A DNA stretch of 64,000 bases from Spirochaetaceae bacterium (GCA_025356015.1 JANXYO010000103.1:1-64000); one strand, 5' to 3'. Positions 1 through 9,042 are shown, numbered from the stretch's first letter. Numbers and translations: made by a program. Notes: generated by a model from the sequence alone, not told the origin.

Positions 1-2406
1 CGCGCCTTCGCCGAGGCTGGAGCGGTCCAGTGCGGATACTGCACACCCGGCATGGTCCTGGCCACGAAGGCCCTCCTCGACAAGAATCCATCGCCCAGCG
101 AGGCCGAGGCTAGGACGGGCCTTCGCAGGAACCTCTGCCGCTGCACCGGCTACCAGAAGATCGTCGCCGCGGTCCTCAAGGCCGCCGCATACCGATCCGG
201 AGGAGCCCCCTCCCCTCAAAGCGACAAGGCGGCTTCGATCGGCGGCCGGCTTTCACGTGTCGATGCCCTCAAGAAGGCCCGCGGCGTGGCCAAGTTCGTC
301 GACGACCTGGACGAGCCTCCCGCGATGCTATTCGGCGCGGCACTCAGGACCCCCCATCCGCGGGCCAGGCTCGTATCGATCGACGTCTCGGCCGCCCGCG
401 CCCTTCCCGGTGTCGCGGTTGTCGCGACCTGGGAGGACATTCCCGGCAAGCGATACACCGGCCATGTCGTGGCCGACTGGCCAAGCCTCATAAAGCCGGG
501 TGAGGAGACCAGGTACGTGGGCGACGCAATCGCCCTCGTGGCAGCCGAGACCGAGGCGATCGCGCGTGAGGCCCTCGGCCTCATCTTGGTCCAGTACGAG
601 GTCCTCGAGCCCCTTCGCGATCCCGAGGAAGCCCTCGCCGCGGGGGCACCGGACATCCATCCCGGCGGGAACATCCTCTCGCGCATCGAGCTCCGCAGGG
701 GTGACGCCGCGGCCGCCATAGCCTCTGCCGCGCACAGCGTGACCGCGAGCTTCGAGACCCCTTTCTCCGACCATGCCTTCCTCGAGCCGGAGAGCGCCCT
801 CGCCTTCCCCCCGGACAGAGAGGGCCTCGTGCGCGTGCATACCGGAGAGCAGAACGTCTATGATGGAAGGAAGTACATCGCCGACACCCTCGGCATAGGC
901 GAGGAGAAGGTGCGGGTCTCCTCGGCCTATGTCGGCGGCGGCTTCGGTGGCAAGGAGGACCAGACAGTCCAGCACCACTCGGCCCTCCTCGCCTGGCTCT
1001 CGCTCAGGCCGGTGAAATGCACCCTCGGCCGGGCTGAGAGCACCCGGGTCCATCCCAAGCGCCACGCCATGAGGATCGAGCTCTCGGTCGGCTGCGACAG
1101 GGACGGCAGGATCCTGGGGACCAAGGCACGGATCGTCGCAGACACAGGGGCCTATGCCTCCCTGGGTGGTCCCGTCCTCCACCGCGCCGTCACCCACCTC
1201 GGCGGACCCTACGCCTACGACAGCATCGATGTCGAGGGCCTCGCGGTCTTCACCAACAATCCACCGGCCGGCGCCTACCGGGGCTTTGGCGTGCCGCAGG
1301 TCGCCTTCGCCATGGAGAGCGCCCTCGACCTCCTTGCGCAGAAGGCCGGGATCAGCCCCTGGGAGATCCGCTACCGCAACGCCGTCCGTCCCGGACAGGC
1401 CCTCCCCAACGGCCAGCTGGCCGGCCCCGACACCGCCCTCGAGGAATGCCTCCTCGCCGTGAAACCGGCCTTCGATGCTTCGGGTGGCCGGGCGGGGCTC
1501 GCCTGCGGCTTCAAGAACACCGGCATCGGCGTTGGACATCCCGATATCGGCCGCTGCCGTCTCGTCATCGGTGGCGCGGCTGTCCAGGTCCTCACCGGGG
1601 CGGCATGCATCGGCCAGGGCCTCGCGACCGTCCTCACCCAGATCGCCTGCGACACCCTCTCCCTTCCGCCAGAGAGGGTCGAGGTCGCCCTGCCCGACAC
1701 GGCCTCGACGCCCGACTCCGGCACGACCACGGCGTCGCGCCAGACCCTCATCACCGGCCAGGCCTGCAGGCTGGCCTGCCTCGCCGCGGTGGACGCGTTG
1801 CGCGCCTCTCTGGCCTCGGCGGCGCCAGAGGGATCCCCCAGCCAGGCTTCCCCGGTGCCTGATCCCTCCTTCCCGCTCGCGGCCCTCGCTGGCCGCGAGT
1901 TCAGGGCCGAATACTCCGCCGAGACAGACCCCTTCGACAGCGCCAAGACCAATCCGGTGCGCCATGTCGCCTATAGCTACGCCTGCCAGCTCGTCGCCCT
2001 GGATTCCGCGGGGCGTCTGGAACGCGTAGTGGCTGCCCACGATTCAGGCCTGGTCGTTAACCCCCTGGCCTTCGAGGGACAGGTAGAAGGCGGAGTCGTG
2101 ATGGGCCTCGGCTTCGCGCTGACCGAGGCCTTCCCCATGGTCGACTGCGTGCCGACTGCCCGTTTTGGCCAGTTGGGGCTGATGAGGGCGGGCGATGTGC
2201 CCCCCATGGAGACCATCATCGTCAGGAAGGCGGGCTCAGGCAACGCGGCCGATGGCGGGATCGCGGGCGCGGGCTACGGAGCGAAGGGGATCGGCGAGAT
2301 ATCCTCGATCCCCACGGCTGCCGCCGTCGCGGGGGCCTATTTCGCCATGGACGGCCTGACGAGGACCAGATTGCCCCTCGACGGGACACCCTACTCAAGA
2401 AAGTAA
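1..2406 (+). CDS. Molybdenum hydroxylase (xanthine dehydrogenase-like), fused [2Fe-2S] and Mo-binding subunits; 5' end missing
   Basis: The reading frame is open from the first base, so the gene begins before the window; 801 residues are visible. The start carries the second [2Fe-2S] cluster of the xanthine dehydrogenase family: CGYCTPG at visible residues 11-17 and CRCTG at 46-50. The rest is the molybdopterin-binding large subunit: GGFGGKE near 312-318, AYRGFG near 426, and the C-terminal KGIGE whose Glu766 matches the family's catalytic base. Family members hydroxylate purines or N-heterocycles using a Mo-MCD cofactor. Fe-S and Mo subunits in one chain without an FAD domain resembles the XdhD or selenium-dependent hydroxylase (TIGR03311-like) branch, not classical XdhABC. 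Substrate cannot be read from sequence. A 47-codon gene with a strong RBS follows 12 nt later. Confidence 0.9.
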   Translation, partial: RAFAEAGAVQCGYCTPGMVLATKALLDKNPSPSEAEARTGLRRNLCRCTGYQKIVAAVLKAAAYRSGGAPSPQSDKAASIGGRLSRVDALKKARGVAKFVDDLDEPPAMLFGAALRTPHPRARLVSIDVSAARALPGVAVVATWEDIPGKRYTGHVVADWPSLIKPGEETRYVGDAIALVAAETEAIAREALGLILVQYEVLEPLRDPEEALAAGAPDIHPGGNILSRIELRRGDAAAAIASAAHSVTASFETPFSDHAFLEPESALAFPPDREGLVRVHTGEQNVYDGRKYIADTLGIGEEKVRVSSAYVGGGFGGKEDQTVQHHSALLAWLSLRPVKCTLGRAESTRVHPKRHAMRIELSVGCDRDGRILGTKARIVADTGAYASLGGPVLHRAVTHLGGPYAYDSIDVEGLAVFTNNPPAGAYRGFGVPQVAFAMESALDLLAQKAGISPWEIRYRNAVRPGQALPNGQLAGPDTALEECLLAVKPAFDASGGRAGLACGFKNTGIGVGHPDIGRCRLVIGGAAVQVLTGAACIGQGLATVLTQIACDTLSLPPERVEVALPDTASTPDSGTTTASRQTLITGQACRLACLAAVDALRASLASAAPEGSPSQASPVPDPSFPLAALAGREFRAEYSAETDPFDSAKTNPVRHVAYSYACQLVALDSAGRLERVVAAHDSGLVVNPLAFEGQVEGGVVMGLGFALTEAFPMVDCVPTARFGQLGLMRAGDVPPMETIIVRKAGSGNAADGGIAGAGYGAKGIGEISSIPTAAAVAGAYFAMDGLTRTRLPLDGTPYSRK

Positions 2407-2418
2407 AGGAGGCGCGCG

Positions 2419-2562
2419 ATGGACAAGGAGAGCGAGGACAAGATGATCCTGGAGCAGGAGTTCAAGGCCGTCCCCGCACCCGAGCTTTTCGAGTGCGAGG
2501 ATATCATCGAGGAGGAGGAGGGCCTGGTCGAAGTGGACTGCGAGCAGCAGAAGGGCGACTAG
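2419..2562 (+). CDS. Small acidic protein (47 aa), unknown function
   Basis: ATG at 2419 sits 6 nt after a strong ribosome binding site (AAGGAGG, 2406-2412) that overlaps the stop of the molybdenum hydroxylase gene. Translation gives 47 residues: 18 Asp/Glu against 4 Lys, an EEEE run at 31-34, and two cysteines (26 and 41). No family is recognised. The tight spacing and good RBS indicate co-translation with the hydroxylase, so an accessory or cofactor-handling role is possible but is inference. Its TAG overlaps the stop of the convergent aminotransferase gene in the tetranucleotide CTAG. Confidence 0.6.
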   Translation: MDKESEDKMILEQEFKAVPAPELFECEDIIEEEEGLVEVDCEQQKGD

Positions 2563-3788
2563 AAACGCGGAAGCCCTTCCTTGAAAAGCTCGCCAAGGGC
2601 CTCGAGCAGGGCCTCGGCATCGGCCTTGTCGTTGTAGATATGGAAGGACAGGCGCAGGAATGAGGCGCCGCACCAGGAAGTCACCGGGACCTCTATCCTC
2701 CAGCTGTCGAACAGGGCGGTCTTGAGACGCTGAGCGTCGCAAGGGGGCAGGGCGACGAGGGACATCCTCAAGGAAGAGCCCTCGCGCACAAGGCTCCGTG
2801 TCCCCAGCTGGGCCGAGGCCTTGAGGGCCGTGTCGGCGGCCAGCCAGGCGCAGGGTCCAGCCTCGCTCGCGTGGACCCGGCAAAAATCGATCGCCGCCGG
2901 CACAGACAGGAAGGCCGAGAGGTCTCGGGTGCCCTGCCAGCGCAGCCGCCGCGCGAGGGCATCGCAGCCAGCATAGGGATCGTGGTCGCAGCTGCCCGCC
3001 GACTCGTCGACAAGACCCCAGCTCACGACGGGAGGCTCGACCGAGGCATGAAGGCCCCTGCGCACGTGCAGGAAGGCCGAGCCAAGGGGCGCGCAGAGCC
3101 ACTTATGGCAGTTGCCCGCATAGAAATCGGCACCAAGCGAGTCGAGGTCGAGGTCGAGCTGACCCGGGGCATGGGCGCCATCGACCACGCACAGCAGGCC
3201 GCGTTCCCTCGCCGTTGCGCAGACCTCGGCCACCGGCAACTGAAGGGCGGTGGGGCTTGTCACATGGGAGATGAAGATGGCCTTCGTCCTGGGGCCAATC
3301 GCAGCCTCGAGGGAGGCGATGAAGGCCTCATCGCCCTCGTAGGGTAGGGGCACGTGGACGGCGCGATAGCTGGCTCCGCGGGCGGCGCAGGCCCGGCTCC
3401 AGGACTCGGCGCAGGCCCCGTATTCGTGGTCTGTCCCGATCACCTCGTCACCGCTGGCGAGCCCAAGCGAGCGGGCGGCGATGCCAACCGCTGTTGTGGC
3501 GTTTTCCACGAAGGCGAGGTCCCTGACCGAGGCTCCCACTAGGCTAGCCAGCCAGGCGAGCGCGCCCTCGAGGAGGACGCCCGAGTCACGGGCCAGGAAG
3601 CGGACGGGCTCGGCCTCGGCCAGGCTCCTGAACCTTGCCTGTTCCTCGGCCACTATCGCCGGCCTCGCCCCGAATGAGCCGTGATTAAGAAAGACAATGT
3701 CCGGATCGAGGAGGAATAGTCCCCCAAGGCCGGCGGATTCATGCCGCTCCCGGGGGAGCGGGAAACCCGCCTGACCCCGGGCCATCAT
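2559..3788 (-). CDS. PLP-dependent class V aminotransferase, isopenicillin-N epimerase (CefD)-like
   Basis: 409 residues of fold-type I class V aminotransferase. FLNHGSFGA at 33-41 is the signature of the CefD/isopenicillin N epimerase-like branch. VVDGAHAPGQ (Asp203) would hold the PLP pyridine nitrogen, and GNCHKW places the Schiff-base lysine at Lys229. The family covers epimerases, cysteine lyases and desulfurases; the substrate is unknown. Start: ATG at 3788, 4-5 nt after AGGAG; the ATGATG start overlaps the TGA of the upstream tetR gene, so the two are translationally coupled. The stop overlaps that of the 47-aa gene on the other strand. Context suggests control by the TetR protein. Confidence 0.85.
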   Translation of the reverse strand: MMARGQAGFPLPRERHESAGLGGLFLLDPDIVFLNHGSFGARPAIVAEEQARFRSLAEAEPVRFLARDSGVLLEGALAWLASLVGASVRDLAFVENATTAVGIAARSLGLASGDEVIGTDHEYGACAESWSRACAARGASYRAVHVPLPYEGDEAFIASLEAAIGPRTKAIFISHVTSPTALQLPVAEVCATARERGLLCVVDGAHAPGQLDLDLDSLGADFYAGNCHKWLCAPLGSAFLHVRRGLHASVEPPVVSWGLVDESAGSCDHDPYAGCDALARRLRWQGTRDLSAFLSVPAAIDFCRVHASEAGPCAWLAADTALKASAQLGTRSLVREGSSLRMSLVALPPCDAQRLKTALFDSWRIEVPVTSWCGASFLRLSFHIYNDKADAEALLEALGELFKEGLPRF

Positions 3789-4627
3789 TTTCTCCTGGAG
3801 CTGGGAACCGGCTTTTTGGCCGCCTTCTTGGCGGGGGCAGAAGCCTTTTTCGTGGGCAGCTGTTTCGACGCTGTCTTCTTCGCGGCCGCCTTCCTGGCGG
3901 GAGCCGGTTCGGGGGCGGCCTTCGCCCTAGCGCCAGGGCTCTTCTTCACGACCTGGGGCGGGGGCGGGGGAGCCGCCGCGACGATCTTGCGCTTGGGCAG
4001 GCGGCGGGCCCCGGGCTTGGAGATCAGAAGCTCGATGTCGTCCCACCTGCGATCGGCGAGCTCCCGGAGGTCGAAGGAGAAGGAGGACTCGATCCACACC
4101 ATGACAGTGATCGTCACGGCTCCGAGGATGGAGACGGCCATCGACTGGGGATCCGCATCGCTGCGGATCTCGCCGCGCGCGATGCCCTCGACGATGCATT
4201 CCATGACGTTCGCCCTGTCTCTCGCGGAGTACTCGCTTATCTTGCGCTTGAGCTCGGGGTAGCCCCGGAAGACGCCCTGCGCGTGGAGGAGTATGTAGGC
4301 GAACTCGCGGCTGGCGGCGAAGTAGTCGATGATGGTGAGCACGGCGGTGCGCAGACGCAGGAGTCCTCGCTCGTCCCCGTGGTAGGCCTCGTCGAAGCGG
4401 CTGTACACGCGCTCGTAGGCGTGGAAGAGGCCATCGAAGAGGCCGTCCACACCTTCGAAGTGGCGGAAGATCGCCGGCTCGGTGATGCCGGCCCTCCCGG
4501 CGATGTTCTTGAGTGTAGCGGCCCTGGGACCACTCTCACAGATCACGGAGGCAGCCGCCGTAAGGACGGCGGTCTTTGCCTTTGAATAGGGCCACTCGGG
4601 GTCCCTGGAAATAATTTCAGCAGTCAT
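3785..4627 (-). CDS. TetR-family regulator with Lys/Ala/Pro-rich, histone H1-like C-terminal tail
   Basis: TetR/AcrR N-terminal helix-turn-helix: residues about 15-60 read AVLTAAASVICESG, then TLKNIAGRAGITEPAIFRHF. A helical ligand-binding domain runs to about residue 205. The last 65-70 residues are a low-complexity basic tail made of a PPPPP run and repeated KKA/KKT/AKK units, unlike normal TetR proteins of about 200 residues and resembling histone H1/AlgP-type tails that bind DNA nonspecifically. Start chosen at 4627, preceded by AGGAG although spacing is long (14 nt); an in-frame ATG at 4657 would add 10 residues but lacks an RBS and lies inside an inverted repeat. Overlaps the aminotransferase start by 4 nt. 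Confidence 0.8.
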   Translation of the reverse strand: MTAEIISRDPEWPYSKAKTAVLTAAASVICESGPRAATLKNIAGRAGITEPAIFRHFEGVDGLFDGLFHAYERVYSRFDEAYHGDERGLLRLRTAVLTIIDYFAASREFAYILLHAQGVFRGYPELKRKISEYSARDRANVMECIVEGIARGEIRSDADPQSMAVSILGAVTITVMVWIESSFSFDLRELADRRWDDIELLISKPGARRLPKRKIVAAAPPPPPQVVKKSPGARAKAAPEPAPARKAAAKKTASKQLPTKKASAPAKKAAKKPVPSSRRK

Positions 4628-4649
4628 ATAATAATCATATACTCCTATC

Positions 4650-4677
4650 TTATTCATGTGAAGCCAGTAATGAATAA
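4650..4677. promoter_or_regulatory. Candidate TetR operator: TTATTCAT-N12-ATGAATAA
   Basis: A perfect inverted repeat with 8-bp arms at 4650-4657 and 4670-4677 lies in a markedly AT-rich patch directly upstream of the TetR gene. A 28-bp dyad with this spacing suits a TetR dimer. A plausible promoter on the minus strand (TTGCGA near 4700, AT-rich -10 near 4680) would place the repeat at the transcription start. Autoregulation is inferred. Confidence 0.5.
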
Positions 4678-4715
4678 ATTATCATGATATTAAGCTTCTC
4701 GCAAGACAGATACTC

Positions 4716-6197
4716 CTAGCGGGGTCGCCTGATCGACCGGGCCCCGCGCAGCCAGGCCAGACGGGCGACGTTGCGTAGCGACCCGAAGAAACAGGCCGAT
4801 GTGAACCAGGCAGCGATTCCCGGCTCGAGGGCGAAGGCCATGTTCCAGGAGAGCCCCCGGTGCAGGGCGAGGCCGAGGGCAGCCGGGGCGAGGGCGAACA
4901 CCACGCAGCGCAGGGCAAGCCCGAGGACCGAGCGCGCCATCGCGAAGCGGATCGGCCCGGGCGCTCCGACTGCGTCGGCCCTTCCCTTGATGTCCTTGGC
5001 CCAGCGGAGCGCGCCCCCGGTCTGGGCGGAAAGCACGAGAATGTGGACAGCGGCTATGACGGCAAGGAGGATGTACAGGCGGCCGAGGGGGAAGGGCCTA
5101 TCAGTGGCTCCGTCGCGGATGATCCGCCTTGCGCCCGCGGCGAGGGCGGGCAGGGAGAGGGAAGACTGGAGCAGGGAATTCTGGGTCGCGGCGATCGCGA
5201 CTCCGTTTCTTTCCTGTGGCCAAACGACTATGCGGGAGGAAAAGCCGTCAAGCGGCCCGTCGCTGGAGCCCGATCGCAGGCCCTTGTCCTCCTGGAGGGA
5301 CCAGCCCCAGCCATAGGCGATGCCCGGGACAAGGGGCTCGAACAGCCTGGTCACGGAGCGCTGGGGAAGTGGCGGGCGTCGCTGCCTCTCTGGCGCCGCG
5401 AGGAAGGCGAGGTAGACTCCAAGATCAGAAGCCGTGGAGACGATGTAGGCCGAGGGCGCTCCGAAAGGCCTCTGGGTCTGGGCCCGCTGGAGGGACATGC
5501 CGAAGAAGGAGCCGTTGCCCTGCGGGATCGCCTTTCGCAGATCCTCCGACCGCGCAGTGCTCCCGCTCATGCCCAGGGGCTTGAAGACGAGGTCGGCGAT
5601 GAGATCGGAATAGCGCTCGCCCGAGACCTTCTCCATGACGAGGCCAAGAGCCTGATAGTCGGTGTTGATAAGGTGGAACTCCGCGCCGGGGGGGGCGACG
5701 GGCACCGCCTCGAGCAGTGAACGCACCGCCGCGGTCAGGTCGGACGCGGAGTCGTGGGCATCGTCGAATCCAGATTCGGTGACTCCCGACGTGTGCGAGA
5801 GGAGGTGGCGCGCAGTGACCTCCAGGCCCGAGCCGCCTGCGAAGCCGAACCAGGGGAGGTACTTCCTGACCGGGGCATCGATGTCCAGCCTGCCGTCACG
5901 CACAAGGGAGGCCGCGGCGACCCCGGCGAGGGTCCTGGCCGCCGCTCCCACGAAAAGCTGGCTGTTGGGACCGAGGCTCCGGCCAGAGCCGTCGTGGCCA
6001 AAGGCATCGACGTAGATGAGGGAGCCGTTCGAAACCACGGCCACGGCCAGGCCGGAGAGGGCCTGACGCGCCCTTTCGACGCGGAAATAGCTGCCCAGGT
6101 CCGTATAACGTTCCGGTCCGATGTCCGGCGCGTACAGAAGGACAATGGCGGCCGCCACGATAACCGCAAAGGGGGCGATCCGCTTGAGGATCTTCAT
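4716..6197 (-). CDS. Membrane-anchored beta-lactamase/PBP4*-fold protein lacking catalytic residues (probable pseudoenzyme)
   Basis: 493 residues. An N-terminal membrane/signal segment (about 6-26) precedes a class C beta-lactamase-like serine hydrolase domain (PF00144; landmarks HLLSHTSGV and FKPLGM), then three hydrophobic segments at about 370-460. The catalytic motifs are altered: where family members have SxxK (GSVSKT) this protein has GAAART, so Ser and Lys are both lost; the YxN tyrosine is replaced (HLINTDY), and the H/KxG box reads SSDG. It is therefore unlikely to hydrolyse beta-lactams or peptides and may be a binding or sensor protein. An extended -10 lies 8 nt before the ATG. Neighbouring thioesterase gene is divergent. 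Confidence 0.8.
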   Translation of the reverse strand: MKILKRIAPFAVIVAAAIVLLYAPDIGPERYTDLGSYFRVERARQALSGLAVAVVSNGSLIYVDAFGHDGSGRSLGPNSQLFVGAAARTLAGVAAASLVRDGRLDIDAPVRKYLPWFGFAGGSGLEVTARHLLSHTSGVTESGFDDAHDSASDLTAAVRSLLEAVPVAPPGAEFHLINTDYQALGLVMEKVSGERYSDLIADLVFKPLGMSGSTARSEDLRKAIPQGNGSFFGMSLQRAQTQRPFGAPSAYIVSTASDLGVYLAFLAAPERQRRPPLPQRSVTRLFEPLVPGIAYGWGWSLQEDKGLRSGSSDGPLDGFSSRIVVWPQERNGVAIAATQNSLLQSSLSLPALAAGARRIIRDGATDRPFPLGRLYILLAVIAAVHILVLSAQTGGALRWAKDIKGRADAVGAPGPIRFAMARSVLGLALRCVVFALAPAALGLALHRGLSWNMAFALEPGIAAWFTSACFFGSLRNVARLAWLRGARSIRRPR

Positions 6198-6205
6198 CGC
6201 TTCGG

Positions 6206-6214
6206 ATTATACCA
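6206..6214 (-). promoter_or_regulatory. Extended -10 promoter (TGGTATAAT) of the beta-lactamase-fold gene
   Basis: Minus-strand TGGTATAAT ends 8 nt before the ATG at 6197. No good -35 is visible, as is usual for TGn-extended -10 promoters. Transcription would begin at or next to the start codon. Confidence 0.5.
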
Positions 6215-6264
6215 TGTTTCGAGGTCGTGCGTTGACCGGAATCGGACGCGGCGAGGAGGGGCAC

Positions 6265-6708
6265 ATGGGCGACAAGGCAGTGGGGGACGGGGCATGGATG
6301 CATGAAATCGGATTCGAGGTCAGGGACTACGAGCTCGACCTGCAGGGCATTGTCAACAATTCCGTGTACCAGAACTACCTGGAGCACGCCAGGCACAAGT
6401 TCCTTCGGGAGATCGGTCTCGATTTCTCCGATCTCCACGCTCGGGGCATCGATGCCATCGTGACGAGGGCCGAGATCGACTACCGCTCGAGCCTCAGGTC
6501 GGGCGACCGCTTCGTGGTGCAGACCCGGGTCGAGCAGCATGGGCGGCTGCGGTTCATTTTCAGACAGGAAATAAGGCGCGTGGACGACAAGGCAGCCTGC
6601 ATCGAGGCACGGATCGTAGCGGCGACCCTGGTGAATGGGCGTCCGGCGCCATGCGAGGAAATCCGCCTCGCCCTTGAGAAAGCAGCCAGCTCCCTGCGGA
6701 GGAGTTGA
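6265..6708 (+). CDS. Acyl-CoA thioesterase, 4-hydroxybenzoyl-CoA thioesterase (4HBT/hotdog) family
   Basis: 147 residues, the normal length of a single-hotdog thioesterase. The motif ELDLQGIVNNSVYQNYLEHAR (about 16-36) is the 4HBT active-site helix region, with Asp at the usual catalytic position. The family hydrolyses acyl-CoA or aryl-CoA thioesters in the cytoplasm; substrate is not deducible. Start chosen at ATG 6265, which follows GAGGAGG by 5-6 nt; the frame is open further upstream but those codons do not look coding. It runs convergently into glnN across a strong GC hairpin. Confidence 0.8.
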   Translation: MGDKAVGDGAWMHEIGFEVRDYELDLQGIVNNSVYQNYLEHARHKFLREIGLDFSDLHARGIDAIVTRAEIDYRSSLRSGDRFVVQTRVEQHGRLRFIFRQEIRRVDDKAACIEARIVAATLVNGRPAPCEEIRLALEKAASSLRRS

Positions 6709-6714
6709 GGCGAG

Positions 6715-6740
6715 AGCCGCGCCCTCCCTGGGGCGCGGCT
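6715..6740. terminator. GC-rich hairpin between convergent genes
   Basis: Perfect 9-bp stem (AGCCGCGCC/GGCGCGGCT) with an 8-nt loop between the thioesterase stop and the glnN stop. There is no clear U-tract on either strand, so it may be a weak or factor-assisted bidirectional terminator. Confidence 0.45.
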
Positions 6741-6747
6741 TCAGGCT

Positions 6748-8889
6748 TCAGAGACCGAAGAGCAGGTCCTCGTAGCTGGGGAAGGGCCAGCGATCCTTGG
6801 CCACCTGCTTCTCGAGGGCATCCACCTTCATCCTCAGCGACTCCATGCGGGGGACCACGCTCTCGCGGTAGGCCTGGGCCTGGGCGAGGGGCTCGTCGAT
6901 GTCCTGGGCGGCGAGGAGGGCCTTTTCAAGGCGCTCGGTGTCCTCCGAGGCCGTCGAGATGAGCTCGGCGACCTTCCGGGCGCGGAGCTCGGGCACCGAC
7001 GATGCCGCGCCGACGGCGGCCATGGCCGAGGCCGCCCTGGCGAAATCCTCGGCGCTTGAGATCGCCGCTGGCAGTATCGAGCGCCGCGACATGTCGACCA
7101 TCACCCCGGCCTCGATGTTCACCTGCTTTAGATATTTCTCAAGATAGATGACGCAGCGGCTCTCTATCTCCTCCCGGCTGAAGACCGCGTGCTTGGTGAA
7201 GAGTTCGACCGCCACTGGCGAGGCGAATTCCGGAATCACCTCAACCGCCGACCTGAAGCGGGGAAGGCCCCGCTTCTCGGCCTCGCGGTGCCATTCCTCG
7301 GAATAGCCATTGCCATTGAACACGACCCGTCTGTGTGCCTTGTAGGACTCGGCGATGATCGACCTTACCTCGGCAGTGATTTTCGCGGGATCGGCGCCTT
7401 GCCTGAGTCTCTCCTCGAGGCGGTCGGCGAAATGGGAGAGGACCTCGGCCACCGCGGTGTTGAGGGTCGCCGTCGGAGTCGCCACCGACTGGGAGGAGCC
7501 GACCATGCGGAACTCGAACTTGTTTCCGGTGAATGCGAAGGGGCTCGTCCTGTTGCGGTCGGTGAGATCGCGCGGCAGCTTGGGGAGGGAGGCGGCTCCG
7601 ATCTCGATGCAGCCCCCGTCCTTCGAGACGCAGGCCCTGCCCTCCGCCGAGGCACTCAGCAGATCGGAGAGCTCGTCGCCGAGGAAGACGGAGATGATGG
7701 CGGGGGGGGCCTCATTTCCCCCGAGGCGGTGGTCATTGCCCGAGGTGGCCACGGCGGCCCGCAACTGGGTCGCGTAGCGGTCCACGGCCTCGATCACGGC
7801 GGTCAGGAAAAGGAGGAAGCGGGCGTCCGCCGCGGGATCGCTGCCCGGCTCGAGGAGGTTGACGCCAGTGTCTGTGGCCATCGACCAGTTCACGTGCTTG
7901 CCCGAGCCGTTGATCCCTGCATAGGGCTTCTCGTGGAGGAGGGCCGCCATGCCGTGGCGCTCAGCCACCTTGCTTATCGTCTCCATCGCGAGCTGGTTCG
8001 CGTCGGCGGCTACGTTGCAGGTCGAATAGACGCAGGCGATCTCGAACTGGTTCGGGGCGACCTCGTTGTGCTGGGTCTTCGCAGAAACCCCCATTGCCCA
8101 GAGTTCCGCGTTGAGCTCACGCATGAAGCCCGCGACCTTTTCCTCGAGGGCGCCAAAATAGTGGTCCTCCATTTCCTGGCCCTTGGCGGGCATCGAGCCG
8201 AATACCGTCCTGCCCGTCAGGAGGAGGTCCGGCCTCTTGTCATACAGGGACCGCTTCACGAGGAAATATTCCTGTTCGGGGCCGATCGTGGGGATGACCC
8301 GCTTCACCTCGGCGTGGCCAAGCACGGCGAGGATCCGCACAGCCTGCTTGGACAGGGCCTGCATGGACCGAAGGAGGGGGACCTTTTTGTCCAGGGCATG
8401 GCCGTAGTACGAGACAAAGGCCGTGGGGATGCAGAGGGTCATCCCAGCCTCGGGGGAACTCTTGAGGAAGGCCGGGCTTGTGACATCCCAGGCCGTGTAG
8501 CCTCGGGCCTCGAAGGTCGCCCGGAGGCCACCCGATGGGAAGCTGGACGCGTCCGGCTCGCCCTTGACCAGCTCCTTGCCCGAGAATTCCATGACGACCC
8601 GGCCGTCCCCTGTCGGGGCTATGAAGGAGTCGTGCTTTTCGGCGGTCAGGCCCGAAAGAGGGTGGAACCAGTGGGTGAAATGGGTCGCCCCTCGCTCGAG
8701 GGCCCAGTCCCGCATCGAGCTCGCCACGACCTCGGCGATGTCCAGGGTGAGCTCGCGCTCGCCAGCCTGGACAAGGAGGAGTTCGGCGAAGACGCTCTTT
8801 GGCAGCCTCTCCCTCATGACAGCATTCGAAAAGCAATTCGAACCATAGATTTCCGTGATCGAGGCTGGCCGGGCGTTCTTTCCGTTCAT
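6748..8889 (-). CDS. glnN: Glutamine synthetase type III (GSIII)
   Basis: 713 residues, typical of GSIII (about 700-730) and much longer than GSI (about 470). Recognisable landmarks are the N-terminal EIYGSNCFS, the catalytic GINGSGKHVNWS loop, APNQFEIA, RTSPFAFTGNKFEFRMVGSSQS, and the GSIII-specific C terminus RWPFPSYEDLLFGL. It condenses ammonia with glutamate using ATP. The start ATG at 8889 follows GGGGAG. Upstream is a near-perfect sigma-54 promoter with a dyad that could be an enhancer site, and the next gene encodes a sigma-54 activator, so nitrogen-responsive control is likely. Confidence 0.95.
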   Translation of the reverse strand: MNGKNARPASITEIYGSNCFSNAVMRERLPKSVFAELLLVQAGERELTLDIAEVVASSMRDWALERGATHFTHWFHPLSGLTAEKHDSFIAPTGDGRVVMEFSGKELVKGEPDASSFPSGGLRATFEARGYTAWDVTSPAFLKSSPEAGMTLCIPTAFVSYYGHALDKKVPLLRSMQALSKQAVRILAVLGHAEVKRVIPTIGPEQEYFLVKRSLYDKRPDLLLTGRTVFGSMPAKGQEMEDHYFGALEEKVAGFMRELNAELWAMGVSAKTQHNEVAPNQFEIACVYSTCNVAADANQLAMETISKVAERHGMAALLHEKPYAGINGSGKHVNWSMATDTGVNLLEPGSDPAADARFLLFLTAVIEAVDRYATQLRAAVATSGNDHRLGGNEAPPAIISVFLGDELSDLLSASAEGRACVSKDGGCIEIGAASLPKLPRDLTDRNRTSPFAFTGNKFEFRMVGSSQSVATPTATLNTAVAEVLSHFADRLEERLRQGADPAKITAEVRSIIAESYKAHRRVVFNGNGYSEEWHREAEKRGLPRFRSAVEVIPEFASPVAVELFTKHAVFSREEIESRCVIYLEKYLKQVNIEAGVMVDMSRRSILPAAISSAEDFARAASAMAAVGAASSVPELRARKVAELISTASEDTERLEKALLAAQDIDEPLAQAQAYRESVVPRMESLRMKVDALEKQVAKDRWPFPSYEDLLFGL

Positions 8890-8931
8890 TGAAGCTCCCC
8901 TTTTTCTGGCAATGCGCTGATGCCACCTACA

Positions 8932-8947
8932 AGCAAGAAGCGTGCCA
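8932..8947 (-). promoter_or_regulatory. Sigma-54 (-24/-12) promoter of glnN
   Basis: Minus strand reads TGGCACG-N4-TTGCT, matching the RpoN consensus at the invariant GG (-24) and GC (-12). TTGCT ends about 43 nt upstream of the glnN ATG, leaving a leader of roughly 30 nt that contains the RBS. Confidence 0.8.
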
Positions 8948-8974
8948 CGACTTGAAAGGAGGTATATCCTGCGC

Positions 8975-8991
8975 GCGCAAGGCTATTGCGC
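8975..8991. promoter_or_regulatory. Candidate enhancer (UAS) for the sigma-54 activator: GCGCAA-N5-TTGCGC
   Basis: A perfect dyad with 6-bp arms and a 5-nt spacer lies 28 bp upstream of the -24 element, between glnN and the activator gene. The symmetry and spacing resemble Fis-type/NtrC-like binding sites. It is closer to the promoter than many enhancers, so this is a candidate only. Confidence 0.45.
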
Positions 8992-9042
8992 CGGGAGGAG
9001 CCAGAGCGAACCCCACATGGATGTAGTTTCTTCGACCGTTTC

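Noticed and set aside
328-2040. 570-codon minus-strand frame opposite the molybdenum hydroxylase
   Set aside because: Shadow of a convincing enzyme gene; no domain, signal or RBS.
7189-8892. 567-codon plus-strand frame opposite glnN
   Set aside because: It is the antisense of a clear GSIII gene; composition is that of a GC-rich shadow frame with no motifs.
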